This document shows, piece by piece, positions 8,619 to 18,051 of a stretch of 64,000 nucleotides of DNA (positions are counted from its first letter, which is position 1; each line of letters starts with the position of its first letter). The DNA is from Nocardia sp. BMG51109. Lineage in GTDB: Bacteria; Actinomycetota; Actinomycetes; Mycobacteriales; Mycobacteriaceae. The stretch is from assembly GCF_000526215.1 (NCBI RefSeq), contig NZ_JAFQ01000004.1:248001-312000 (forward strand), given 5' to 3'. The notes under the pieces were generated by a model. It did not search any database, had not been told where the DNA came from, and saw only the letters and a program-made list of their open reading frames with translations. The translations under genes were made by a program, and so were the position numbers.

Positions 8619-9359
8619 ATGTCCACCCGTCTGGCGTGCGTGGTGTTCGACGCGGTGCAGCCGCGTGCCGTGGCCCGCTTCTGGGCCGAACTGCTGAGCT
8701 GGGAGGTCACCGTGGACCGGCCCGGCCTGGTCGACGTGGCCGCCCCCGATCCCGACGCGGCCGATGTCGCGCTGACCTTCCTGGCGGCGCGCCACCCCAA
8801 GTCCGGTAAGAACCGCATTCATCTCGATCTGGCCAGCAGATCGCTGGATCATCAACGGGTGCAGGTGGATCGGGCGCTGTCGCTGGGCGCGCGGCGGATC
8901 GATATCGGGCAGGGCACGGTGCCGTGGACGGTGCTGGCCGACCCGGAGGGCAACGAATTCTGCGTGCTCGAGCCCCGGGAGCAGTACGTCGACACCGGTT
9001 CGATCGCCGCCATCGTGGTCGATACCCGCGATCCGGGCCGGCTGGCCCGGTTCTGGTCGACGGCCGCGGGCTGGCCGGTGATCCTCGACGACGACCGGCT
9101 CACCGGCATCCGATCGGCGACGGGGCAGGGCCCGTGGCTGGAGTTCCTGCGCAACCCGGGCGGCATCCGGGTATCGGGCCGGGTGCACCTGGATCTGGTC
9201 CCCTACGCCACCGACGACCCCGCCGAGGAGGTCGCGCGGCTGCGGGCCGCCGGTGCGGTTCCGGTGCGGCCCAGCGATTCTCGCTCGACCGATCCGCCGC
9301 TGGTACTGGCCGATCCGGAGACCTACGAGTTCTGCCTGCTGCGCCCGCACAGCGAGTGA
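8619..9359 (+). CDS. Two-domain VOC/glyoxalase-like protein
   Basis: A 246-residue protein made of two tandem glyoxalase-like (VOC) modules of about 120 residues each. The first runs from RLACVVFDAVQPRAVARFW to VLADPEGNEFCVLEP. The second starts IAAIVVDTRDPGRLARFW and ends LADPETYEFCLLRP. The matching DPE-x-x-EFC blocks show internal duplication. These domains usually bind a metal or small ligand, but activity cannot be assigned. The ATG at 8619 is the natural start by homology. A 59-bp gap separates it from mobA-moeA, so they may share a transcript. Confidence 0.8.
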   Translation: MSTRLACVVFDAVQPRAVARFWAELLSWEVTVDRPGLVDVAAPDPDAADVALTFLAARHPKSGKNRIHLDLASRSLDHQRVQVDRALSLGARRIDIGQGTVPWTVLADPEGNEFCVLEPREQYVDTGSIAAIVVDTRDPGRLARFWSTAAGWPVILDDDRLTGIRSATGQGPWLEFLRNPGGIRVSGRVHLDLVPYATDDPAEEVARLRAAGAVPVRPSDSRSTDPPLVLADPETYEFCLLRPHSE

Positions 9360-9405
9360 GCCGGCCGGGTGCGCCGGGCGACACGGCACCGACACGCCCA
9401 CGAAC

Positions 9406-9445
9406 TACGATCGGCGCCATGAACAACCTCCCGGGCGCCTCGTGA
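9406..9445 (+). promoter_or_regulatory. Putative leaderless promoter and 8-codon leader ORF before mobA-moeA
   Basis: A TACGAT hexamer at 9406-9411 resembles an actinobacterial -10 box and sits 7 bases before an ATG at 9419, the usual geometry of a leaderless transcript. That ATG opens an 8-residue reading frame (MNNLPGAS) whose TGA (9443-9445) overlaps the GTG start of the next gene (9442-9444). Translation of mobA-moeA could therefore depend on the leader peptide. No convincing -35 box was found. Confidence 0.45.
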
Positions 9446-11178
9446 TCGACGCGGACGCGATCGTGCTGGCCGGCGGGCGCGCCACCCGGATGGGCGGCGT
9501 GGACAAGCCCGCGATCGTGGTCGGCGGGCGGTCGATGCTGGATGCCGCGCTGAGCGCGGTCGCCGGCTGCGCGAGCACGGTGGTGGTCGGCCCGCCCCGC
9601 CCCGAACTCGGCCCCGGGATCCGGCAGGTGCAAGAGACTCCGGCCGGTGCGGGGCCGGTCGCGGCCATCGCCGCCGGGATGCGGTCGCTGGCGGAATCCG
9701 GCGCTCCGGCCGGCTCGGTGGTGGTGCTGGCCGCCGACATGCCGTTCCTGACCGCCGACGCGATCGCCGAATTGCTCCGGCACGCCGACGAATCCGGCGC
9801 CGATGCGGTCTTCGCGACCGACGAGTCGGGGCGCCCGCAGTATCTGGTCGGGGTGTGGCGGCGCACTGCCCTGCTGGCGGCCCTGGACCGGCTCGACTCG
9901 CTTCCCAACCAGCCGATGAAGGCGCTGGTTCCGGCCGCGACCGCACTCGTGCCGCTGTCCGGCGTCGCCGACTGCGACACCGACGACGACCTGCGGCGGG
10001 CCCGCGCGCAGGCGGCGCCGCTGGCGCTGGACGATGCGCGAAAGATACTGCGCGGCACGCTGACCCGGCTGCCTATCCGGCATGCGCCACTGCATGCGGC
10101 GGCGCGCGGAGCGGCGCTGGCGGCACCGCTGGTCGCCACCGAGGCCCTGCCCCGGTTCGACGTCTCCGCGATGGACGGATACGCGGTGTCCGGGGAGGGG
10201 CCCTGGCGGCTGCGCCACGACATCGGCTTCGCGGGCGGGCAGCGCCCGGCCGGGCTGCGGCCCGGCGAGGCGGTGCGCATCGCGACCGGCGCGCACGTGC
10301 CCGACGGCACGAGCACGGTGATCCGCGACGAGTTCGTGCATCGCGACGAGGGCGATCTGCTGTCGCGGCTGCCGGACACGCCGGTTCGCGACGACGTGCG
10401 CCACCGCGGCGACGACTGGCTGCCGGGTGACACGGTGGCACCGGAGGGCACCCCGGTCGGTCCGGCGCTGCTGTCGGTGGCCGCGGCCGCCGAGGTCGGC
10501 ACGGCCGCGGTGCGCGGGCCGGTGCGGGCACGCATCGTGATGACCGGTGACGAGATCCGCAGCGAGGGCCCGCTGCAAACCGGCCAGACCCGCGACTCGA
10601 TCGGCCCGGTGCTTCCGGAGCTGTTGGCGTGGTGCGGAATTCACCCGATGGACCGGGCGCATCTGCGGGACACCCCGAGCGGCTTCGACGAGCTGCTGGC
10701 GGCAGCGGCGGACGGTGAGCTGCTGGTGGTCGTCGGCGCCACCGGCGGCGGGGCGGCCGATCAGCTGCGCGCCGCCCTCGATCGGGCCGGCGCGCGAATC
10801 CTGGTGCACCGGTTGCTGATGCGGCCGGGCGGATCCACGGTGATCGCCGAAACCGGTTACGGCACCACGGTTCTGGGGCTGCCGGGCAATCCGTACGCGG
10901 CGGTCGCCACCCTGCTGGCCGTGGCGCCGGCCATCGTCGAGGGCCGCACCGGCCGCATTCCGGGCCGACCGAGCACCGGCCCGTTGCTCAATGCCGGTGA
11001 CATCGCCGGTGCGACACCGCGCATCGTCCCCGCACGCGCCGTTCCCGACGGCTGGCTGGGCGACCCGCACATCCGCACCGCCCACCTCGCGGGCCTGCTG
11101 AACCGCGACGGCCTGGTGATCGTCCCACCGAACGCCGCCGACGGCGCCCGCGTCGAGTTTCTGCCACTGCCCGCCTGA
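9442..11178 (+). CDS. MobA-MoeA fusion, molybdenum cofactor completion
   Basis: A 578-residue fusion of two molybdenum-cofactor enzymes. Residues about 1-190 are MobA-like nucleotidyltransferase: LAGGRATRMGGVDKP for GTP binding and LAADMPFL as the metal site. They would attach GMP to make the bis-MGD form used by NarG. Residues about 200-578 are MoeA-like molybdenum insertase: FDVSAMDGYAV, RIATGAHVPDG, GQTRDSIGP and LPGNPYAAVATLL. The GTG start at 9442 is set by the conserved MobA N-terminus and by the GTGA overlap with a short leader ORF. It lies 14 kb from narG, and its product is needed by nitrate reductase. The single polypeptide could channel Moco from insertion to nucleotide attachment (inference). 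Confidence 0.9.
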   Translation: MIDADAIVLAGGRATRMGGVDKPAIVVGGRSMLDAALSAVAGCASTVVVGPPRPELGPGIRQVQETPAGAGPVAAIAAGMRSLAESGAPAGSVVVLAADMPFLTADAIAELLRHADESGADAVFATDESGRPQYLVGVWRRTALLAALDRLDSLPNQPMKALVPAATALVPLSGVADCDTDDDLRRARAQAAPLALDDARKILRGTLTRLPIRHAPLHAAARGAALAAPLVATEALPRFDVSAMDGYAVSGEGPWRLRHDIGFAGGQRPAGLRPGEAVRIATGAHVPDGTSTVIRDEFVHRDEGDLLSRLPDTPVRDDVRHRGDDWLPGDTVAPEGTPVGPALLSVAAAAEVGTAAVRGPVRARIVMTGDEIRSEGPLQTGQTRDSIGPVLPELLAWCGIHPMDRAHLRDTPSGFDELLAAAADGELLVVVGATGGGAADQLRAALDRAGARILVHRLLMRPGGSTVIAETGYGTTVLGLPGNPYAAVATLLAVAPAIVEGRTGRIPGRPSTGPLLNAGDIAGATPRIVPARAVPDGWLGDPHIRTAHLAGLLNRDGLVIVPPNAADGARVEFLPLPA

Positions 11179-11323
11179 TTTCGCGCCTCCGCCCGCGATC
11201 CCCGGGGAGTTCCTGTTGTCGCGACCGCGAACACCCCCGTTCGCAGCGATGCGGCAGTAGCAGTAGCAGCGCGGATAACCCGCCGATCACCTTTCGGTTA
11301 CCTGCCGATGGCACCGTGGCGGC

Positions 11324-11797
11324 ATGCTGGCCGACACGAGTGCCGAGACGGCGGGGCGAGCCGCGTGGTTCCATCGATGGTGCGAAGTGGTGGTTTCGCG
11401 ACTCCCCTGGGGACTCGACCGGGTGGTTCCCGCGACATTCCTGGGTTTCGCGCTCATCAACAGCTGCACCTTCGCGATCGATCTGATCCTGCTCACGGCC
11501 CTGCACGGCTGGTGGGGCATGCCGCTGCCGATCGCCGTGACGGTGGCTTACGCCTGCGCGTTCGGGCTGGCGTACCTGGGCAACCGAACCCTGAACTTCC
11601 GCTCGCACGCGGCGGTGGGCCCGCAGCTCACGGTGTACGTGATAGTCGTGGTGATCAACTATCTGGCGTTCATCCTCGGCGTATCCAGCCTGCTGAGCGC
11701 GATCGGCGTCGAATACCACCTGGCCCGCATCACCGCCGGCGCCTGCGAGGCGGTGTACATGTACTGCGCCATGCGCTGGGTGGTGTTCCGGCGCTGA
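11324..11797 (+). CDS. GtrA-like membrane protein
   Basis: A 157-residue GtrA-family protein with four predicted membrane helices: residues about 40-58, 66-84, 100-120 and 132-150. The motif YLGNRTLNFRS after helix 2 and the C-terminal RWVVFRR are typical. GtrA proteins are thought to help move lipid-linked sugars across the membrane for cell-wall or phospholipid glycosylation. No glycosyltransferase neighbour is present, so the partner is unknown. The 145-bp space after moeA suggests its own promoter. Confidence 0.75.
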   Translation: MLADTSAETAGRAAWFHRWCEVVVSRLPWGLDRVVPATFLGFALINSCTFAIDLILLTALHGWWGMPLPIAVTVAYACAFGLAYLGNRTLNFRSHAAVGPQLTVYVIVVVINYLAFILGVSSLLSAIGVEYHLARITAGACEAVYMYCAMRWVVFRR

Positions 11798-11930
11798 CCG
11801 CGCACCGGCCCGGAAGCCCGGTGGACCCAGCCGGATTCGCCCGCACCACAGGTAGTCGGCACGGCAAGTTGCCAGTAGTTCGGCGCCGCCCGCGTGCTCT
11901 CGACAGCCGACGTCGGCGTGCGTTCCAGGG

Positions 11931-12965
11931 TCAGGCGAGCATCTCGTCGAGCGTGGCGGCGGTCAGCACGCGGGTCGTCCACGCGCGAACCTGAGCCGGA
12001 TCTGCGGATCGGACTTCCTGGATGACGGCGGCCGACAACGGGCCGAACTTCACGGTCATCTGCTCGAGCAACGCCTCCGCGCGACCTTCTGCGCGCCCCC
12101 GTGCCTCGCCCCGCGCTTCTCCCCGCGCTTCGCCCCGCGCCTCGATGACTGCTTCCGTGGTCACGATTGCCTCCTTCGCGTGCGGACCCAGCCGCTCGAA
12201 CACCGTCGTCAGATCACCTTCGGACGTTTCGCCGACCTTGAAGATATAGGTCAGCACAGCCTTCAAATCACCGAGCGGATCCGGACCGGCCTCCAATGCA
12301 CGCAGCTCTTCCAGCAAATCCAGCATAACCCGGTCCAGCTCGGTATTGCGGGGTGCGGTCCGCAACAACACCAGCAACACCCGCACTGCCGGCGTCAGAT
12401 CCCGCGCACGCAACTCCTGTGGATCGACCACCGCCACGTCGTCGAGCAGGAACCGCAACCGCGGCAGATACGGGCCCATCGTTTCCCGTCCGGCCGGGTC
12501 GATGTCGAGCAGTTCGGCGAGTTCGGTGGGGGCTGACCACGCCCGTCCTCGCGCATTCACGTGTACGACGACAGGGATCACCACCGGCAGTGTGGTGGCC
12601 TTCGCGACGCGGCCGGGAGTGTGTTTGTGTTCGTCATGATTGCGGGTCAGATGCTGGCGCCAGATAGCGACCATATATTCCAGCATCCGGAACGCCATGA
12701 ACCGATCGCTACCGGACTGGTGTTCCAGCAGTATGTAGATGTAGGCAGCGTGACCATCCAGACGTGTGCGGAACAGTAGGTCGCTGAAGCGGTTCCGCAA
12801 TTCCGGTGAGATGAAACTGCCCGGCTGAAGTTCCAGGTTCGCCCAGTCGACCCGGACGGTGAGCGCTTCGGGCACGAGCGGGCGGATTTCCGAGGCCGCG
12901 TTCTCACCACGCCCCAGCACTTTCCGGGCATAGGAGTCATGGGGGTTGGACCACTCCGCGGGCAT
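11931..12965 (-). CDS. Rpn-family recombination-promoting nuclease / putative transposase
   Basis: A 344-residue member of the Rpn (PD-(D/E)XK, formerly transposase_31) family. It begins with the typical NPHDSYARKVLG segment and continues with YIYILLEHQSGSDRFMAFRML, which carries the E-x-Q nuclease signature. The family makes DNA-cutting enzymes linked to RecA-independent recombination and phage defence. The ATG at 12965 is preferred over an upstream frame start because the family begins right there. The C-terminal part has an EARG tandem repeat. It stands alone with no terminal inverted repeats seen, so it is not clearly part of an active element. Confidence 0.8.
   Translation of the reverse strand: MPAEWSNPHDSYARKVLGRGENAASEIRPLVPEALTVRVDWANLELQPGSFISPELRNRFSDLLFRTRLDGHAAYIYILLEHQSGSDRFMAFRMLEYMVAIWRQHLTRNHDEHKHTPGRVAKATTLPVVIPVVVHVNARGRAWSAPTELAELLDIDPAGRETMGPYLPRLRFLLDDVAVVDPQELRARDLTPAVRVLLVLLRTAPRNTELDRVMLDLLEELRALEAGPDPLGDLKAVLTYIFKVGETSEGDLTTVFERLGPHAKEAIVTTEAVIEARGEARGEARGEARGRAEGRAEALLEQMTVKFGPLSAAVIQEVRSADPAQVRAWTTRVLTAATLDEMLA
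12100..12145. repeat. 12-bp coding repeats (EARG) in the Rpn gene
   Basis: Three to four imperfect copies of a 12-bp unit on the minus coding strand give EARG-EARG-EARG followed by GRAEGRAE. Such charged repeats are common near the C-terminus of Rpn proteins and may form a variable-length helix. Confidence 0.8.
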
Positions 12966-13106
12966 GACGGCGACCCTACGCCCGGCCACCGACAACCGAT
13001 CAACAAACAAACCGCCCAGGATGCTCGGGAATCTCGGCTGCCCGGCGACCTGGTCACCCCTCCCCGGCTACTCGAACGATCTGGGCCGTACACCGTAACC
13101 GCGGCC

Positions 13107-14177
13107 CTATGCGTGGCCCGGCATCCGGTCGGCGGGGCGGAGGGGTGCGCCGGCGTGGTGCAGGTGCCGCAGCGCCTCGCTGTAGGAGGAGATCAGTCCG
13201 GTCTCGTGGTAGGGCACGCCGATTTCGGTGCAGTAGTCGCGGACGATCGGCTGGGCATGACGCAGATTCGGCGTCGGCATGTTCGGGAACAAGTGGTGCT
13301 CGATCTGATAGTTGAGCCCGCCGAGGGCGACGTCGGTCAGCAGGCCACCCCGGACGTTGCGGGAGGTCAGCACCTGCCGGCGCAGGTAGTCGGGGCGGTC
13401 GTCGCCGGTCAGGGTCGGCATGCCCTTGTGGTTCGGGGCGAAGATGCAGCCCATGTACAGGCCGAACAGCGCCTGGTGAACCGCGAGGAACGCGAGGGCC
13501 TTGTCGGCGGGCAGGACCGCGAACACCGCGGCCAGATAGGCGCCGAAGTGGCCGAAGAGCAGCGCGCCCTCCATGACGCGGTGTTTCATCGAACGATTCC
13601 CGAGTGCGCGTACACCGGACACGTGGAGGTTCACGCCCTCCAGCATCAGCAGGGGGAAGAACAGGAATGCCTGCGCCCTCCCGACGAGTCGAGGCAGACC
13701 GCGGCTGGCCCGCGCCTGCCGCTGTGACCAGACCAGAATGTCGGGCGCGACATCGGGATCGAGTTCCTCGTGGTTCGGATTGGCGTGATGCCGGGTGTGC
13801 TTGTCCTGCCACCAGCCGTAGCCCAGGCCGATGCCGGCGTTGCCGACGACCCGGCCCATGACCTCCGTCGGCCGTCGCAGCCGGAAGACCTGGCGGTGCG
13901 CGACATCGTGCATGACGAGTGCGACCTGAGCGAACGTCACGGCCATGAGCGCCGCGACCACGAGCGTCCACCACGAGTCGCCGACGAGGACGAATGCCGC
14001 CCAACCCGCCACGAACGCGAGGGCGACGAGGCCGAACCGGACGGCGTAGTAGACGGGCCGCCGGTCCATCAGTCCCGCGTCGGAGATCCGGCGCAGCAGC
14101 CGGGCGTAATCACCGCCCGTGCCGCCGCGCCGCGATGACCGCGTAGAGGACTCTGGGACCAAGGCCGGTGTCGTCAT
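13107..14177 (-). CDS. Membrane fatty-acid desaturase
   Basis: A 356-residue integral membrane desaturase. All three histidine boxes for the di-iron site are present: HDVAH (HX3H), HTRHH (HX2HH) and QIEHH (QX2HH). The QX2HH box places it with acyl-CoA/acyl-lipid desaturases such as DesA3 and linoleoyl-CoA-type enzymes. Hydrophobic segments lie around residues 48-95 and 175-235. The ATG at 14177 has AGGAA about 5 bases upstream. No reductase gene is adjacent. The exact double-bond position cannot be told. It would tune membrane or storage-lipid fluidity. Confidence 0.85.
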   Translation of the reverse strand: MTTPALVPESSTRSSRRGGTGGDYARLLRRISDAGLMDRRPVYYAVRFGLVALAFVAGWAAFVLVGDSWWTLVVAALMAVTFAQVALVMHDVAHRQVFRLRRPTEVMGRVVGNAGIGLGYGWWQDKHTRHHANPNHEELDPDVAPDILVWSQRQARASRGLPRLVGRAQAFLFFPLLMLEGVNLHVSGVRALGNRSMKHRVMEGALLFGHFGAYLAAVFAVLPADKALAFLAVHQALFGLYMGCIFAPNHKGMPTLTGDDRPDYLRRQVLTSRNVRGGLLTDVALGGLNYQIEHHLFPNMPTPNLRHAQPIVRDYCTEIGVPYHETGLISSYSEALRHLHHAGAPLRPADRMPGHA

Positions 14178-14525
14178 AAATCTTCCTGAGAGCTGAGTCG
14201 AAGATGCCACCTCCGCCCGTCCTCGATGCCGACCGGAGATCTGATCCCGCGGGCACTGCTCGGTGTGCCGCGGGCTGGGTGACTATTGCTATACCCCGAA
14301 GCTATCGGCTGAACTCTCGTTACGTGTAGTCCCCTGGTATGAGATTTGGGACCGGACTGCGGTGTGACATCGAATATCCGCCGTCGACCGGCAAGGCGCG
14401 CACCGGCCACCGCCGCTGTCGATCACGACGCGACGCTATGCCCGGAATCGGAGAAGGCGCCGGTCACCGACGGCGGGTCGCGCGGATCTCGTTCACGCAC
14501 AGTCACTTCCGGCCACGGCGCGGGT
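14178..14525. other. 348-bp gene-free stretch upstream of the desaturase
   Basis: No credible gene was found. It holds the presumed desaturase promoter; an AT-richer patch around 14280-14350 includes TATAGC on the minus strand. It also covers the 3' side of the ABC ATPase gene. No strong hairpin was recognised. Confidence 0.5.
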
Positions 14526-16238
14526 TCAGCTCCCGAAACCGAGGGACCGGCGGCGGGCGCGATCGGGGTCGGGGATCGGTACCGCCGCAAGCAACCGGCG
14601 CGTGTATTCGGCGCGAGGGCTGCCGAAAACCTGTCCGGGGGAACCAGTTTCGGCGATCGAGCCGTCGCGCAGCACCACGACGCGGTCGGCTACGCGGTGG
14701 ACGACGGCGAGGTCGTGGCTGATGAACAGGCAGGCGAAGTGGTATTCGGCGCGGAGGTCGGCGAACAGGTCGAGGACCTGGGCCTGGACCGAGACGTCCA
14801 GGGCGCTGGTGGGTTCGTCGGCGACCAGCAGGCGCGGCGCCAGGGCCAGGGCACGCGCCAGGGCGACTCGCTGGCGCTGGCCGCCGGACAGCTCCCCGGG
14901 GCGGCGCTGGGCGTAATCACGGGGCAGGCGAACGGATTCGAGCAGGTCGCCCACCTTGGCCCGCAGCACGGTTCCACCGGCCACCCGGTGTACGAGCAGC
15001 GGTTCCCCGACGGAGTCCTCGATCGTGCGCCGGGGATCCAGCGAGGCGGCCACGTCCTGATGCACCAGCGCGACATTCTTACGGACGGCACGCAGTTCGC
15101 GCGGGCTCAACCCGCTCAGCGAGGTGCCGTGCAGGGTCACCTCGCCGCTCTGCGCGGGCACCAGCCCGAGCGCGGCACGGCCGAGCGTGCTCTTGCCCGA
15201 ACCCGATTCGCCTACCAGACCGATCACCTCGCGGGGCGCCACGGACAGCGAGACATCGTGCAGAGCCCGGAACCGCTTGCCGCGCGACCGGTAGACGACC
15301 GAGAGTTCCGTCAATTGCAGAACCGGTTTCGGATCGGATTCCGGCGACAGCGGACCGGGCGTCGTATCCTCCACTGCCCCAAAATCGTTCACCTCCGTAC
15401 CGGTGCCGGGTAACAGCGGCACCGAGGACAGCAGGTCACGCGTGTAGGACTCCCGGGGTGTGGCGAACAGCTCGCGCACCGGCCCCTGTTCGATCACCCG
15501 TCCACCGTGCAGGACCACCACCCGGTCGGCGACCTCGGCCACCACGCCCAGATTATGGGTGATGAACAGGATGGTGGTTCCGTTGCGGCGCTGCAGTTCT
15601 CGCAGCAGATCGAGGATCTCCGCCTGCACCGTGACGTCCAGGGCGGTCGTCGGCTCGTCGGCGATGAGCAGGTCCGGTTCTCCCGACAGGGCCAGGGCGA
15701 TGACCACGCGCTGCTTCTGCCCGCCGGACAGTTGATGCGGGTACCAGCCGGCCCGCCGCTCCGGTTCCGGAATGCCGACAAGTCCCAGCAGCTCCACCGC
15801 GCGTGCGCGGGCGTCCGCGCGGGAGATCGGTCCGCGAGCGCGGAGCGCCTGGCCGATCTGGGTGCCGATCTTCTGCACCGGATTCAGCGCGGTCTGCGGC
15901 TCCTGGAACACCATCGCGACCCGGGTGCCGCGCACGTCCTGCAACTCCCGCTCGCTCGCGCCGATGATCTCGGTGCCGCCCAGCACGATCGACCCCTGCG
16001 GCTCGGCCCCCTCGGGCAGCAATCCGAGCACGGAGCGGGCGGTCATCGACTTGCCCGAGCCCGACTCCCCCACCAGCGCCACCACTTCACCGCGCCGCGC
16101 GGTCAGATCGATGCCGTCGACGACGGTCCGCGCCCCGAACCGCACGGACAGCCCGCGGACATCGAGCACGACGTCGGCCGTCCCGCCGGGCACGCGTGGC
16201 GAATCCGCCACGCGCGGCACCGTATCGGTGATACTCAT
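14526..16238 (-). CDS. Fused DppD/DppF-type ABC importer ATPase
   Basis: A 570-residue ATPase with two complete ABC cassettes in one chain, corresponding to DppD and DppF of peptide/nickel importers. Cassette 1 has GESGSGKS (about residue 57), LSGGQKQRV and [12 protein letters not shown]. Cassette 2 has GESGSGKS (about residue 335), LSGGQRQRV and [12 protein letters not shown], and is followed by the oligopeptide-family C-terminus. The ATG at 16238 overlaps the permease TGA (ATGA) and has GAGGAGG just upstream. It is the last gene of the four-gene importer operon. Cytoplasmic; it energises uptake. Confidence 0.9.
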   Translation of the reverse strand: MSITDTVPRVADSPRVPGGTADVVLDVRGLSVRFGARTVVDGIDLTARRGEVVALVGESGSGKSMTARSVLGLLPEGAEPQGSIVLGGTEIIGASERELQDVRGTRVAMVFQEPQTALNPVQKIGTQIGQALRARGPISRADARARAVELLGLVGIPEPERRAGWYPHQLSGGQKQRVVIALALSGEPDLLIADEPTTALDVTVQAEILDLLRELQRRNGTTILFITHNLGVVAEVADRVVVLHGGRVIEQGPVRELFATPRESYTRDLLSSVPLLPGTGTEVNDFGAVEDTTPGPLSPESDPKPVLQLTELSVVYRSRGKRFRALHDVSLSVAPREVIGLVGESGSGKSTLGRAALGLVPAQSGEVTLHGTSLSGLSPRELRAVRKNVALVHQDVAASLDPRRTIEDSVGEPLLVHRVAGGTVLRAKVGDLLESVRLPRDYAQRRPGELSGGQRQRVALARALALAPRLLVADEPTSALDVSVQAQVLDLFADLRAEYHFACLFISHDLAVVHRVADRVVVLRDGSIAETGSPGQVFGSPRAEYTRRLLAAVPIPDPDRARRRSLGFGS

Positions 16239-17095
16239 CCGATCCTCCTCGCCCGGCCCAGCCCCTGGGCGATCAGCAGGAACCCCAGCGTCAGCCCCGC
16301 GACCACCACCAGCGGCCCGGCCGCCATCGCCGGATTGGCATCCATGGTCGACAACGACTCGGCGAGTAGCGATCCCACCGACGGCTGCGGTGGCCGCACC
16401 CCGAGCCCGATGAAGCTCATCGCCCCGTCGACCGCCACGGCGATCGACATCGACAACGCCAGCTGCACCGCCAGCGGTTCCAACACGTTGGGCAGCACAT
16501 GTTTTCGCAGCGTCCACCAGGTTCCGGCGCCGATCACCTCGGCGGCCTCGATGAACGCCTGCTCGCGCACCCGCAGCACCGCGGTGCGCAGCTGGCGCCC
16601 GAAGACCGGCACCTCGGCGGCGACGATCACGATGATCACGGCGTGCGCCCCGGGACCGGTGATCGCGGCCAGCGCGATGGCGAGGATGAGCGCGGGGAAT
16701 GCCAGCACGACATCGAACACCCGCTGCGCCACGGTGTCGGCGACCGGGTGCAGACCCGCCACCAGTCCGATCGCCGAACCCAGCACCGCGGCGACCGGCA
16801 CCGCGACGAAGACGATGAGCAGATCGACCCGCAGGCCGTACAGCAATCGCGCGAACACGTCGCGGTTCAGGTCGTCGGTGCCCAGCCAATGCTCGGCGCC
16901 GGGCGGCACCAGGTTCGCACCGACGCTCTGCGTGAGCGGGTCGTAGCGGGCCAGCAGCCCCGCGCACACTCCGGCGAGCACGATGACGCCGACGAGAATC
17001 AGGCCGGCCAGCGTCTGTCCACGCCACCAGGACCGGCGGCCGACGGAATCCGCTGCCGTCGAGAGGGTTTCGCTCTGCGAGACCGCGCCGGTCAT
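16235..17095 (-). CDS. DppC-type ABC importer permease
   Basis: A 286-residue inner-membrane permease of the binding-protein-dependent family. It has about six membrane helices and the EAA loop EAAEVIGAGTWWTLRKHVLPN that docks on the ATPase. The N-terminal hydrophobic segment (residues about 29-50) and the LGTDDLNRDVFARLLYGLR block are typical of DppC/OppC. It overlaps both neighbours by 4 bp (ATGA), indicating strict co-translation. Confidence 0.88.
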   Translation of the reverse strand: MTGAVSQSETLSTAADSVGRRSWWRGQTLAGLILVGVIVLAGVCAGLLARYDPLTQSVGANLVPPGAEHWLGTDDLNRDVFARLLYGLRVDLLIVFVAVPVAAVLGSAIGLVAGLHPVADTVAQRVFDVVLAFPALILAIALAAITGPGAHAVIIVIVAAEVPVFGRQLRTAVLRVREQAFIEAAEVIGAGTWWTLRKHVLPNVLEPLAVQLALSMSIAVAVDGAMSFIGLGVRPPQPSVGSLLAESLSTMDANPAMAAGPLVVVAGLTLGFLLIAQGLGRARRIG

Positions 17096-18051
17096 GCCTG
17101 CCCGCCGATCCGGATCCGCGGATCCAGCCAGGCGTGCACGACGTCGGTGAACAGCTGGATCGCCACGAACACCGTCACCGACAGCAGCAACAGCACCTGC
17201 ACCACCGGATAGTCGCGCCGGTTGATGCCCTGCTCGATGAGCTGACCGATGCCCGGCCACGCGAACACCGCCTCGACCAGCACGGCGCCGCCGAGCAGAT
17301 GGCCGGTCTGGATACCCAGCGCGGTCAGCATGGCCGGCAGCGCATTGCGCAGCGCGCCCCGGGCGACGATCTGCCGGCGCGGTATCCCCTGCGAACGGGC
17401 CGTCAGCACATAGGGTTTGGCGAGTTCGGTGCGCAGCGCCTCGGTGAGGAAGCGGGTCAGCGCGGCGGCCACGGGGAGCGCCAGGCACACCGCGGGCAGC
17501 ACCAGATACTGCACGGCGATATCCGGCCGCGCGAGGAAACCGTCCGGCGGCACCCCGCCCGCGGGCAGCACGGGAATCACCACCGCGAACACCAGCACCA
17601 GCAGCACACTGGTCACGAACGGAGGCAGCGCGACGGCCACGGTGTCGGCGGCCGTGACGACGGTCCGCAACCACCGGCTGGGCCACACCACCGACGCCAC
17701 ACCGAGACTCAGGCTCGCCACCACCGCGAGCAGCAGCGCGGAACCGGTCAGCACCAGCGTATTGGCCAGCCCCTGCCCCACCAGCTCGGTGATCTGCCCG
17801 CCGAGGACGTAGGACCGGCCGAGGTCGAAGGTGACCAGGCCGCGCAGCCAGCTCAGGTACTGCGCCGGGAGGGAACGATCCAGCCCCAGCTGGTGCCGGA
17901 TGGCCTCGATGCTCTGCGGTGTCGCGTCCGGTCCCGCGAGCGTGCTCGCCGGATCACCCGGAACCAGCCGCATCAGCAGGAAGATCAGCACCGACGCCAC
18001 GAACAGCACCAGGGCCACGGAAGGCAAGCGGCGCAACAGATATCGGGTCAC
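17092..18051 (-). CDS. DppB-type ABC importer permease
   Basis: A 319-residue permease partner of the DppC-like protein. It shows the family N-terminus YLLRRLPSVALVLFVASVLIF, the VPGDPA segment, and the conserved ARSQGIPRRQIVARGALRNA loop that contacts the ATPase. The GTG start at 18051 overlaps the TGA of the binding-protein gene (GTGA), and its own TGA overlaps the next ATG. Confidence 0.88.
   Translation of the reverse strand: MTRYLLRRLPSVALVLFVASVLIFLLMRLVPGDPASTLAGPDATPQSIEAIRHQLGLDRSLPAQYLSWLRGLVTFDLGRSYVLGGQITELVGQGLANTLVLTGSALLLAVVASLSLGVASVVWPSRWLRTVVTAADTVAVALPPFVTSVLLVLVFAVVIPVLPAGGVPPDGFLARPDIAVQYLVLPAVCLALPVAAALTRFLTEALRTELAKPYVLTARSQGIPRRQIVARGALRNALPAMLTALGIQTGHLLGGAVLVEAVFAWPGIGQLIEQGINRRDYPVVQVLLLLSVTVFVAIQLFTDVVHAWLDPRIRIGGQA

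Noticed and set aside
12022..12639. Short plus-strand frames opposite the Rpn gene
   Set aside because: Arise from the EARG repeats and GC skew; no independent support.
11931..12965. Complete transposon around the Rpn gene
   Set aside because: No terminal inverted repeats or target-site duplications were seen; family members are usually stand-alone nucleases.
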